Below are positions 1 through 8,592 of a stretch of DNA of 64,000 bases, one piece after another. Position 1 is the stretch's first letter. Each line of letters begins with the position of its first letter. Origin of the DNA: Oscillospiraceae bacterium (GTDB lineage: Bacteria; Bacillota; Clostridia; Oscillospirales; Oscillospiraceae). The stretch is taken from positions 1 through 64,000 of the forward strand of contig JAFUGY010000058.1 of assembly GCA_017469115.1 (NCBI GenBank). The letters are read 5' to 3'. The translations under genes were made by a program, and so were the position numbers. The notes under the pieces are model-generated. The model did no database searches. It was not told the DNA's origin and worked only from the letters and a program-made list of their open reading frames with translations.

Positions 1-265
1 ATACCAGATTTCAATGCGTTTGTCTCTTATATTCGAACACATTAAGCAATATATTCAGTTTTCAAGGTACTATATGCTCAAAAGAATATCTGCTGCGGTC
101 GTACTTTCGTACAGATTACCCTTTTGACGCCCTAATCATATTATTATACTATAGAAACATCTCTTTTGGAATGATAAAGTGATGTTCAGAACAGTTTTGT
201 ATTTTTTTACATTTTTTCCGGAACCAGCATTCAATATTTCGGCGATGTGCGAAAATGATTCAGTG
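1..265. other. Non-coding lead-in, no gene recognised
   Basis: This AT-rich stretch holds no credible coding frame, tRNA or rRNA that I can recognise. It precedes the metN promoter. Whatever gene lies upstream is outside the window. Confidence 0.5.
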
Positions 266-295
266 TTGACAAAACAGCGGACAGAAGTATATAAT
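266..295 (+). promoter_or_regulatory. Sigma-A promoter of the metN leader
   Basis: TTGACA at 266-271 and TATAAT at 290-295 are both perfect consensus boxes with an 18-base spacer. Transcription should start near 302, giving a leader of about 125 bases before metN. Confidence 0.85.
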
Positions 296-327
296 CAACC
301 AACAGACGGCAGGAGCATCTCATCTGG

Positions 328-432
328 ATGCGTAATAACCGCCACAGTTATATGCTGATGCCCGGAAGCGTAAGTGCGTCCGGGTTTTTGATTTCGACTA
401 TCACAGATATCGGAGACAGAACGAAAGTATGA
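328..432 (+). CDS. Leader peptide ORF upstream of metN
   Basis: A 34-codon frame starts at ATG 328 after AGGAG at 311-315, a 12-base gap. It begins MRNNRHSYMLMPG and continues through the terminator hairpin (VSASGF is encoded by the stem and T-tract). It stops at TGA 430-432, overlapping the metN start at 429 as ATGA. The Met-Leu-Met codons at 352-360 sit immediately before the 5' arm of the terminator. GCATC at 315-319 can pair with GATGC at 327-331, covering the leader start codon, or with GATGC at 357-361. This is the layout of a translation-coupled attenuator, and methionine supply is the obvious candidate signal. The function is inferred; I do not recognise a named family. Confidence 0.55.
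   Translation: MRNNRHSYMLMPGSVSASGFLISTITDIGDRTKV
361..390 (+). terminator. Intrinsic terminator / attenuator before metN
   Basis: CCCGGA at 361-366 pairs with TCCGGG at 379-384 and is followed by TTTTTG. A two-pair inner helix extends it. It lies between promoter and metN, so it must be conditionally read through. Confidence 0.8.
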
Positions 433-1418
433 TTGAATTAAAACATCTTGGTAAAACTTACCAGACTGCGGATCAGAGAATTGTTGCGTTGGAGGACATC
501 AACCTGACAATCCAGGACGGAGAGATTTTTGGTATCATCGGCTTATCCGGAGCAGGCAAAAGCACTCTGGTCCGCTGCATCAACCTTCTGGAAACGCCGA
601 CTTCCGGCGAAGTGCTGGTGGATGGAAAAAGTCTGACAGCCATGAGCCAGCCGGAGCTGCTGAAACTGAGACAATCCATCGGAATGATTTTTCAGGGCTT
701 TAATTTGCTGGAGCAGAGAACGGTGCTGAGAAACGTCTGCTTTCCGCTGGAAATTGCCGGAGTTAAAAGCCAGGATGCCAAAAAACGGGCACGGGAGCTT
801 CTGGAGCTTGTCGGGCTCAGTGACCGTGAGAACTCCTATCCCTCGCAGTTATCCGGTGGACAGAAGCAGCGCGTAGCAATTGCTAGGGCGTTAGCGACAA
901 ATCCAAAATATATTCTCTGCGACGAGGCAACCTCAGCCCTTGACCCGAACACCACCAGCTCTATTCTCGATCTGCTTCATAGGATTAATAAGGAGCTCGG
1001 CGTGACGATTGTTGTAATAACCCATGAAATGAAAGTGATTGACCGTATCTGTGACCGGGTGGCGGTCATCGATCACAGCCATATTGCGGAAGAGGGCAAA
1101 GTTAGTGAGGTGTTTATCAATCCGACTTCGGAGATCGCCCGCAACCTAATTTTTCCGCGGGATAGGACCGTTCTGGAAACGGAAGGCGGGAAGCGCCTGC
1201 GGCTCAGCTTTGATGGGAAAACCACCTGCGGCCCTCATATTGCAAGAATGATTCTTGCCTGTCAGGCTCCAGTCAGTATTTTGATGGCAAACACCAAGGA
1301 ACTGGACGGCGTCATTTACGGTTATACCATTATTGAACTCCCGACAGACCCGCACCAGTCTGACAAGATCATCGGATGGCTGGAAAACAGCGAGATTTCT
1401 TTTGAAGAAGTGGAGTAA
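429..1418 (+). CDS. metN: MetN-type methionine ABC transporter ATPase
   Basis: ATP-binding subunit of a MetNI-family importer (D/L-methionine or a related amino acid), acting at the inner face of the membrane. Length 329 residues, normal for MetN. The Walker A GLSGAGKST is near residues 38-46, the LSGGQ signature near 141, Walker B ILCDEATS near 161-168, and the switch histidine is in THEM. The C-terminal 75 residues form the NIL (ACT-like) domain that binds methionine and inhibits transport in MetN proteins. It is followed 5 bases later by metI. The start ATG overlaps the stop of the leader ORF, which suggests translational coupling. No MetQ binding protein is present in the window. Confidence 0.9.
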   Translation: MIELKHLGKTYQTADQRIVALEDINLTIQDGEIFGIIGLSGAGKSTLVRCINLLETPTSGEVLVDGKSLTAMSQPELLKLRQSIGMIFQGFNLLEQRTVLRNVCFPLEIAGVKSQDAKKRARELLELVGLSDRENSYPSQLSGGQKQRVAIARALATNPKYILCDEATSALDPNTTSSILDLLHRINKELGVTIVVITHEMKVIDRICDRVAVIDHSHIAEEGKVSEVFINPTSEIARNLIFPRDRTVLETEGGKRLRLSFDGKTTCGPHIARMILACQAPVSILMANTKELDGVIYGYTIIELPTDPHQSDKIIGWLENSEISFEEVE

Positions 1419-1423
1419 AACAG

Positions 1424-2107
1424 ATGCATTTTTCAGATATTTTCATGAAACTCTGGAATGCGGGATTGATCCAGAAGGGTATTTGGGAGACGATTTATAT
1501 GACGGTTATCTCCACAGTCATCTCGTACATCCTTGGGTTGCCGCTTGGCGTGGTCCTGAATATTACTAGCAGGGATGGGCTCCATCCGATTTCCTGGCTT
1601 AACAAGGTGCTCGGGTTGATTGTGAACTTTTTCAGATCTATTCCGTTCATTGTCCTGATGGTTTCAATGCTTCCGGTTGCCAGGCTTGTAGTAGGCTCTT
1701 CTCTTGGGAATGCTGCGATGATTGTAATGTTGGTGATTGCTGCCACGCCGTATGTTGCGAGGCTTGTTGAGAGTTCTCTCCAGGAGATTGACGGCGGCGT
1801 CATTGAAGCTGCTCAGGCGATGGGTTGCAGCAATTTCCAGATCGTGACAAAAGTTTTGATTCCGGAGGCTAAGCCGGCATTGATTACCGGCGGGATTATT
1901 TCCATGGTGACCATTCTTGGCTATTCGGCGATGGCTGCCACCATCGGAGGCACCGGGCTCGGGCAGATCGCCATTGTCTACGGTCACCAGCGCAGTAAAC
2001 CCGATGTTACCTGGGTCTGTGTCTTGCTGCTTGTTATTATTGTTCAGGTGATGCAAGCGGTGGGTTCGGCTATCGTCCACCGGACGGACAAACGCATCAG
2101 GCAGTAA
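1424..2107 (+). CDS. metI: MetI-type ABC transporter permease
   Basis: Membrane-spanning subunit of the MetNI importer, 227 residues with about five hydrophobic helices. The EAA loop that docks on MetN is visible near residues 127-148 (EAAQAMGCSNFQ). The family's conserved GLGQIA stretch follows. It sits 5 bases after metN and 44 bases before the aminotransferase, so the three genes probably form one operon. Substrate specificity cannot be told from the permease alone; methionine is inferred from the NIL domain of the partner and the family. Confidence 0.9.
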   Translation: MHFSDIFMKLWNAGLIQKGIWETIYMTVISTVISYILGLPLGVVLNITSRDGLHPISWLNKVLGLIVNFFRSIPFIVLMVSMLPVARLVVGSSLGNAAMIVMLVIAATPYVARLVESSLQEIDGGVIEAAQAMGCSNFQIVTKVLIPEAKPALITGGIISMVTILGYSAMAATIGGTGLGQIAIVYGHQRSKPDVTWVCVLLLVIIVQVMQAVGSAIVHRTDKRIRQ

Positions 2108-2151
2108 TATTATCGCGTGTCCATTATTTTTACATACGAGGAGGATTACTT

Positions 2152-3339
2152 ATGAAAGTCAAGATTTCCCAGCGAATGCAGAAGCCTGATTTTCAGGCCG
2201 ATTTCCTTGCCGATATTCTGAAAGCAGCTGCCGATCCCTCCATTATCTCCTTCGCGGGAGGGCTTCCCAATCCGGCCTCCTTCCCCATTGAAGAGATGGA
2301 AGCGGCAACCCAGAAAGTGCTTCAGAGAGACGGCGTTCGCGCCCTACAGTATAACTCCGCCCAGGGCTATCTGCCCCTCCGGGAGTACATCTGCAAGCGC
2401 TATAAAGAGAAGCAGAACATTGATTTTTCACCGAATGAAATCATTATCACCAACGGCTCCCAGCAGGCGCTGGATATGTTCTCCTCCGTGATGATCGATC
2501 CGGGCGATGAGATCATGGTGGAAAACCCGAGCTACCTTGCGGCACTCCAGAGCTTCCACCTCTATGATCCGGTTGTTCTCCCCATCGACCTGAATCCCGA
2601 CGGGATTGACTGCGACATGCTGGAGGAGACGTTAAAAACTCACAAGCCCCAGTTCATCTATGTCATCCCCAACTTCCAGAACCCCACCGGCTTGACTTAC
2701 AGCGATGCCGTGCGTGAAAAAGCTGCAGAGATCCTGCGTAAAAGCGATTGCCTCGTGCTGGAGGATAATCCCTATGGGGAACTCCGTTACGCAGGCAGAG
2801 CGGGAAAGAGCTTTGCAACGCTCCTCGGTGAGCAATGCTGTGAACTCGGCACCTTCTCCAAGATTGTTTCTCCGGGCATGCGCATCGGCTGGATTGCCTG
2901 CAAGATTCCGGAAGTTCTGGAGAAGCTGCTCGCCTACAAGTCCACCATGGACCTCCACACCAACATCTTTTGTCAGATGGTGCTGGAGCAGTATCTGCAG
3001 GATAACGATCTGGATGCTCATGTGGAAAAATGCGTCGAGATCTACAAGGAAAAGGCTGAATTCATGATGGCGTGCATGGATAAGTACTTCCCCGAGGGAA
3101 CCACCTTTACCCGGCCGGAAGGCGGCATGTTCATCTGGGTTACCCTTCCGGAAGGCGTCAAAGCAGTGGATGTGCAGTATAAAGCCATTGAAAAGGGCAT
3201 TGCAGTCTGCGCCGGTGACCCCTTCTTTGAAACGGAACGGGGTGTACGCAGCATGAGGCTGAATTTCTCCAACAGCACCAATGAAGCGATGGAGAAGGGC
3301 ATCAAAATTCTCAGCGAAGTCATCGCAGAGATGTCGTAA
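2152..3339 (+). CDS. PLP-dependent class I/II aminotransferase
   Basis: Fold-type I aminotransferase of 395 residues, resembling the 2-aminoadipate/aromatic and MocR-like aminotransferase group. The PLP lysine is Lys237 in the motif FSKIVSPGMRIGW. NPTG-like FQNPTGLTY and the EDNPYGEL motif that contacts PLP are present, as is the N-terminal SFAGGLPNP signature. The start at ATG 2152 follows a clean AGGAGG. It forms an operon with metNI, so it may transaminate the imported amino acid, for example methionine or its 2-oxo acid, or make one during salvage. The exact substrate is not determined by the sequence. Confidence 0.85.
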   Translation: MKVKISQRMQKPDFQADFLADILKAAADPSIISFAGGLPNPASFPIEEMEAATQKVLQRDGVRALQYNSAQGYLPLREYICKRYKEKQNIDFSPNEIIITNGSQQALDMFSSVMIDPGDEIMVENPSYLAALQSFHLYDPVVLPIDLNPDGIDCDMLEETLKTHKPQFIYVIPNFQNPTGLTYSDAVREKAAEILRKSDCLVLEDNPYGELRYAGRAGKSFATLLGEQCCELGTFSKIVSPGMRIGWIACKIPEVLEKLLAYKSTMDLHTNIFCQMVLEQYLQDNDLDAHVEKCVEIYKEKAEFMMACMDKYFPEGTTFTRPEGGMFIWVTLPEGVKAVDVQYKAIEKGIAVCAGDPFFETERGVRSMRLNFSNSTNEAMEKGIKILSEVIAEMS

Positions 3340-3455
3340 GTCAGAAAAGGCCAAGAACACACTTGCTCTTTCTATGAATTACAATTCCAGGACGGTGTAA
3401 CCTGGAGTGCTTTCAATAAAGCAGCACTCTCCCTAACCGCTTGATCTTCAAACAG

Positions 3456-3497
3456 AAAAAGAATCAGACTTGTTTTTTCACGAGTCTGATTCTTTTT
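3456..3497. terminator. Bidirectional terminator
   Basis: A 15-base-pair stem (3456-3470 with 3483-3497) has A and T tracts on its outer ends. It separates the convergent aminotransferase and GH106-like genes and can serve both strands. Confidence 0.9.
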
Positions 3498-3500
3498 CTT

Positions 3501-6500
3501 TCAGCATTCCTCTATCTCAGGTGCCGTCATTAAGCCGAATGGTTTTATCTGATATTGGTACGTCCAGTCGGTTTCCTTCGTCCGATAGGACGAAGTCCCG
3601 ATGCACCAGTGTATATCAGAACAGTTGTGAAGTGCACCAAAGGTATTTATTCTGTTTCCGTATATTATGATTCTGCATTTATGTATGCCGGGAGGAACAT
3701 TTTTAAATTTTGCCGATTTTGCTTCTGTAAACAAGGGACAGCTTTCTCCATCTATACATATTTCTGCCATTGCTCCGGCAAAATGCGGAAGTCTAATCTT
3801 CACATTGGGCAAGTGTGTAGGTATATTCATTTCATATATGAGATTGCCGCCGTAAAATGGCATGTTCTGTTTTGTTACAGAATAAAATTCAAACATCTTC
3901 ACAGGCTCAGTAATTATCGGAGACCTACAGGAGTTATCAAATTTTACACCAAAATCACCAAGCAAATAAATATTTTCAAGGTCGGTGTATGCTCCGTAGG
4001 GAAGTTCGATGGTAACGGTGTTTTCTCCTTTTAGAACATGGATGCAGTCACTTGTTTTCAGGCATCTGTCGACATACCAATTTTGACCGTCTATGTTGAC
4101 GGGAAAACCATTAAACTTGATAATCCAGCCATCCAGCGCCTCCACTGCGAGTTTTGCTTCTGTCTCTATCTCGGAGAAAAAAGAAAACCAGAGCTTGATT
4201 CTATGAGGTGTACTTTTTTCTTTAACCTTCCACGGCTGGAGGAAGCCTTCATCCCTTTTTGGATAGCCAAACTCTGCTCTCAAAAGGTCGTCAATCCTTA
4301 GAATTTCTTCTGACTTTTGCTTTTCTCCGTTATCCCAGCTGAAAGCTGCCATATCCAATACCACAACGTTAGGCTCTTGAAGTTGAACCTGTATTTTCTC
4401 AGGAATACGCACTGTTTTCCATTCTTCCAGACTGGCGAAGTCGGCGTTTGTTTTAAAAGTACCATGATCATCTTCCAGGGTGGGAATTAGCCTGAGCAGT
4501 AACGAATCGTCAGGGTAAAGCATATATTTGATTGTCGTACAACCATTCGTTATACTATACGGCAATTCGCGTACTTCTCCGGTAAGAGTGTTATATTGTT
4601 CTGTTTTAAACGACCCTTTTATATCAACTGTTATCTCTTTTCCATTATCACAGTCTTTCTGCCCGTGTGCTATGAAAAGCCACGCTGAATCTTCCTCTTC
4701 TCTCAGCTGATACAGGAACTTACCATTTCCGTTGATACGTATTTTCCTGTTATGATCCAGGAATCGGAGGAGCTCCTGTTTATCAAAAGAGATCTTATCA
4801 AATTCAGAAAATAACGAGATGTCTGGATCGTTCACAGGAAGACCATCGATATATTTTGGCGCATCGCCAAGCAGGAGAACCTGGCCACCAGCTCTCACAA
4901 AGGATTTCAAGAGTTGTAATGTAGAGGATCTTATTGTAACGATCTGCGGAACAATTACCGTTTTATATGACATTTTTCCGACGCAAAGCTTTGCTGCTTC
5001 TACAGATGCATTGTTTCTTATCAATGCCTCGCTCAGCAGGTCAAAATCCATATGATCGAAAAGTAGCCAGCTACAAAGTTGTTGGAAATGTTCCTCCAAT
5101 GAAGCACGAAGACTTCCCAGCTCATTGTCCGGACCAAGCAGCATCCACATACTTTCTATGGGATTCAGCACTGCTATATCTACCACAGGCTTTCCCCGGG
5201 TAAGGACGTAGTTTACACGAGAAAAATGATCTTCGAGGATCTTATATTTCTGATACCAGGGAGAGCAATGATTAATGGATGCCGGGAAATCTCTTTTCAT
5301 TTCTCCTTTCATTGACATCCAAGCAAGATGAGGCACTCGTAGGGTCGTCCCGAGAACTGCCACCCAGTCCCCTTGATGCTTATGAGACAAAAGATCAAAA
5401 TCCCAGTTTGTGACACCATATAGTTCAGCACTTTGACCAACTTTACCCAATTGCCTGGTTATCGACTGTGCTTGTTTCAATGTGAAATACTCATGCTGAT
5501 CTGCAAGGATATCGATGCCGGGAATATCCATATGAGCCATAGCTCGCATGACGTCCCCACAAGCTTTTGCTTGAAGAGCAAGAGATCCTTCATCCTGAAA
5601 ATGTCCGGTATAAGCAATTCCATTTTACGGCACCAGGAAGCTACAGTGCCAATAAAACTCTCTGAAAAAAGCTCTGAGCAGATATCAAAATATCGATACC
5701 GCACCTCTGAAATTCTTCCCCCAGTGCAGTTGAAGATAAGTTCCGGTGTCCTCGCCAGAAAGCTTTCTCGATACCGTTTCCAATACACACTCTCTACATC
5801 ATCACTATAAGGAAAGCCAACCTCTGTTGGATACAGGCTGTTTTCCATAGTTTCATATCGCTTGATACTAGGTTCATCCGTGAAAATTGCCGGTATAGAA
5901 TTACCGAAATATTCTCCTTCTTTTTTATAGTATTTATCATAAGTTACTTCGAGAAAACGGTGGGCTGTGCCAGCATTCAGAAGATTGGCGTACTGCTTGC
6001 CATTAAACCAGTTCAGGCAATCGCTAACTATGTGATAAAGATAATAGTAAATGTTTTGCTGTGAAAGGTTCTCATCCCCTTTACATTCTCGATATGAATC
6101 AAGTTTGCCGTTTTTTAATGTAAGGCAAAAGGTTTTCAGTAGAGTGATTTCACCGGAGTCCGTCAGGCGAGTATGTCCCTTTGCTTGCCTTGTGATATGA
6201 ACGCTTTCATATTTTACAGGAGAGAGCAGAAGGTAGGAAGAAGCATATTGCAGATCTTCAGTAACCCTTCCTCCTCCATAACCTGACGGCCATTTATCCT
6301 CATCATACAAATAAATATTAAGATCTTGCTTTTCTGCTTGTTCTCTACAGAAATCGACATTGTCCAGGAATTCTTTTCCGAGATATTCTATGTCCAAACC
6401 TACACGGGAATGAATAAAAAAACCACCAAATCCCATTTCTTTAAATTCAGAGATTTGTTCTGTCATCACTTGCTTGTCAGGTTTCCCTGTCCACGCCCAG

Positions 6501-6577
6501 AATGGTGCCCCTCTATATCCTTTTTCGGGATTTTTGAATTGTTCAAGCTGAAACGGTTTCTTGCTTTCTTTATACAT
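3501..6577 (-). pseudogene. GH106-like glycoside hydrolase, frameshifted
   Basis: Large glycosidase of the group related to GH106 alpha-L-rhamnosidases, about 1025 residues if repaired. The N-terminal part has the family's GAPFWAWTGK opening, GFGGFFIHSRVGLD and YDEDKWPSGYGGG motifs. The second part continues with ITRQLGKVGQSAELYGVTNWD, then a beta-galactosidase-trimerisation-like region and beta-sandwich domains. One base is missing in a T run at plus-strand 5623-5626. Adding one A on the coding strand gives WCRKNGIAYTGHFQDEG and restores family-like sequence. The start ATG 6577 overlaps the esterase end by 8 bases. No signal peptide, so a cytoplasmic enzyme acting on imported oligosaccharide is likely. 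Could be a real lesion or a homopolymer error. Confidence 0.8.
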
Positions 6578-7510
6578 GCTGTGCTCTCCAGAATTCTATT
6601 GCTCTGTTCAACCAGCCTTTCGCCACCGTATGTTCACCTATCCCAACGCCATGCAAGGATCCTTCAAAAATCTCACTTTTAACAGGAACCCCATACTCTT
6701 GTGCGCTTTTAGCCAATGCTATGCTGTGGTTTTCAGGGTTTACTGCCGTGTCATGCTCAAAAGCCCAAGTAAATAACGCTGGATAATCCTCATCAATATT
6801 CTCATTTGCCGAGTACTTGCTGATTTGGTTATCAGATGGATTTTCTTGAAACAATGTCGTGATTTCTTCTTCCATTGCTCTGATGCTCACAGCTGGATAC
6901 CCGAGGATTATTGTTCCGGGTTTTGGCAGGTGATGTGCTTTATATCCTGTGTGTTTGCAGCCCCAAAGCGCAGCTATAGTTCCCCCGGCAGAAAACCCAA
7001 TCACTGCATAATTCCGAGGGTCGACATTGAATGATTCAGAGTTTTCAAACACCCAATGAATAGCATCTGCCAAGTCATCCATTGCTCCATCGAAGGAAAA
7101 AAGATCACCTGTGCGATACTGTACTACGAAGGCTGCAATTCCTGCCTGATTCAACCTTTTGGCGGTGGGAAATGCTTCCTGTATGTTGCAGCAGTGGCGG
7201 TATGATCCTCCTGCACATACAAATACACAGGGGGCTTTTTGTTTCTGAGGGAAACCAATGCAACCTGTTTTCTGCTCTTCATGGATTGTGTGGAAGACTA
7301 ACTCATCGGATACTGCATAATCATATACAAATTCCATTCCTTCCAGAAGCTCATTTTCATTCCAAACAGGCACAATTTGGCATAACTCCCAATGGTTATG
7401 CCATTCATTCTATCTGCAAATGCCGGATTTTCCTCTCCCACGATTTCCTGAAAATCATTAAATACCGGGAGAGAAACTATTTCCCCGATCGTAAGTTTTT
7501 TTAAATCCAT
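6570..7510 (-). pseudogene. Alpha/beta-hydrolase (esterase), frameshifted
   Basis: Carbohydrate-esterase-like alpha/beta hydrolase, about 313 residues if repaired. The N-terminal piece starts at ATG 7510 after GAGGTAAC. It loses frame near 7369-7371, where one C is missing on the coding strand; repair gives AKLCPVWNENELLEG. The remaining body carries CAGGSYRH (oxyanion region), the nucleophile elbow GFSAGG and a late SLHG histidine. The family includes acetyl-xylan and other sugar deacetylases. It overlaps the downstream GH106-like gene, so the pair probably removes acyl groups and then cleaves the same glycan. The intact remainder could start at GTG 7373, but that would lack the N-terminal helices. 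Confidence 0.75.
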
Positions 7511-7653
7511 ATGTTACCTCGCTTTCTCTGACAGAGAATTGAAAAGCAGATGGAAGACCTTCTTTCATAGGGCACAAAATAGTATTGCCAACCATCCTCC
7601 CTATGATTCATGGCCAAAAAATGTGAGTTAGAACGTCTGTAAATATTGATTCT

Positions 7654-8430
7654 TCAGACAAGCATTTCTCTTTTAAATGAACCAATAATACTCTTATCTA
7701 TTCCAAGTCCCTCTTCTATAAAATGCTCTATATATTTATACTTATCAAATATTGTATTAATAGCTGCGTTGATAAATTCTTCGTTAGCAAAGAAAAGTTT
7801 TTTATATGCCTCAGTTTCCTCCTGAGAGAGAGCTCTTCCTGCACTCATCTGGAAGATATCATCTGATGTTAATAGTTTTGACTCATTGGTCAGCATATAA
7901 TCCGCTACAACATCATTTTTACTGACTCCAAGGAGCATAAGCAGGATCGCAGCCACTACACCCGTTCGGTCTTTTCCTCCACTGCAATGGAACAGAAGTG
8001 AGCTGTTATGATAATTATGAGTCATGATCATTTTCATAGCTTCTGCAAGCTTTGCTCTACATCTCTCAACTGTTATCATTTTAGAATATACTTCTGCCAG
8101 ATCCAGTTTGAAGGGATCGATGAAGCGCTTCCCAATATTGTCACCCGGTGCAACACTTAAATCATCGTCTTCCAGTATTGGTATAAATCGGTAATCTACT
8201 CCTACAGGTATCTTATCGGGATTTAATTCTCTAACCGCTATAGTACGCAAGTCAACTATTAAACCGATCTTAAGTTCTTTTACAATCATTTTAAGATCAT
8301 TATCTGTTGCATCCCTCAAATGGCCGCTGCGATAAATCAGACCGCTGCGTATTGTGCTGCCCTCTGTTGTAAGCAGTCCGCCCAAATCCCTGAAATTTTT
8401 GATCTTTTCAAATTTAATGCATCTTTCCAT
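7654..8430 (-). CDS. PF13350-type tyrosine phosphatase
   Basis: Protein-tyrosine/lipid phosphatase of the Y_phosphatase3 type, 258 residues. The N-terminal signature NFRDLGG and the P-loop HCSGGKDRTG (Cys149, Arg155) are intact, and the conserved YRSGHL is present. Family members dephosphorylate phosphotyrosine or phosphoinositides. There is no signal peptide, so action in the cytoplasm is expected. No good ribosome-binding site precedes ATG 8430. It lies between the peptide transporter operon and the esterase. A second phosphatase of the same family lies at 15181-15930, across the divergent AraC promoter region. Confidence 0.85.
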   Translation of the reverse strand: MERCIKFEKIKNFRDLGGLLTTEGSTIRSGLIYRSGHLRDATDNDLKMIVKELKIGLIVDLRTIAVRELNPDKIPVGVDYRFIPILEDDDLSVAPGDNIGKRFIDPFKLDLAEVYSKMITVERCRAKLAEAMKMIMTHNYHNSSLLFHCSGGKDRTGVVAAILLMLLGVSKNDVVADYMLTNESKLLTSDDIFQMSAGRALSQEETEAYKKLFFANEEFINAAINTIFDKYKYIEHFIEEGLGIDKSIIGSFKREMLV

Positions 8431-8522
8431 ATCATGCAGTACTTATTCGTTCTTTTTGAGCCTCTGTTGGTATAATAATAGGTCCGTTTTCCTCTTTTTT
8501 TGAAGAACCAAACGGTTTAAAG

Positions 8523-8557
8523 TATGCGGGAAGCGGCAAACCGTCGCTTCCCGCATA
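8523..8557 (-). terminator. Hairpin after the peptide-binding protein gene
   Basis: A perfect 13-pair stem (8523-8535 with 8545-8557) lies just beyond the binding-protein stop. On the minus strand it is followed by only a short T stretch, so termination may be partial and may let transcription reach the phosphatase. Confidence 0.65.
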
Positions 8558-8592
8558 TGAGAGACTTGAGTTGTTTTTGGTTTTATCTGTTA

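Noticed and set aside
302..390. SAM-I riboswitch or T-box upstream of metN
   Set aside because: None of the conserved aptamer blocks seen upstream of metK, nor a T-box AGGGTGGTACCGCG-like motif, is present; the leader is also too short.
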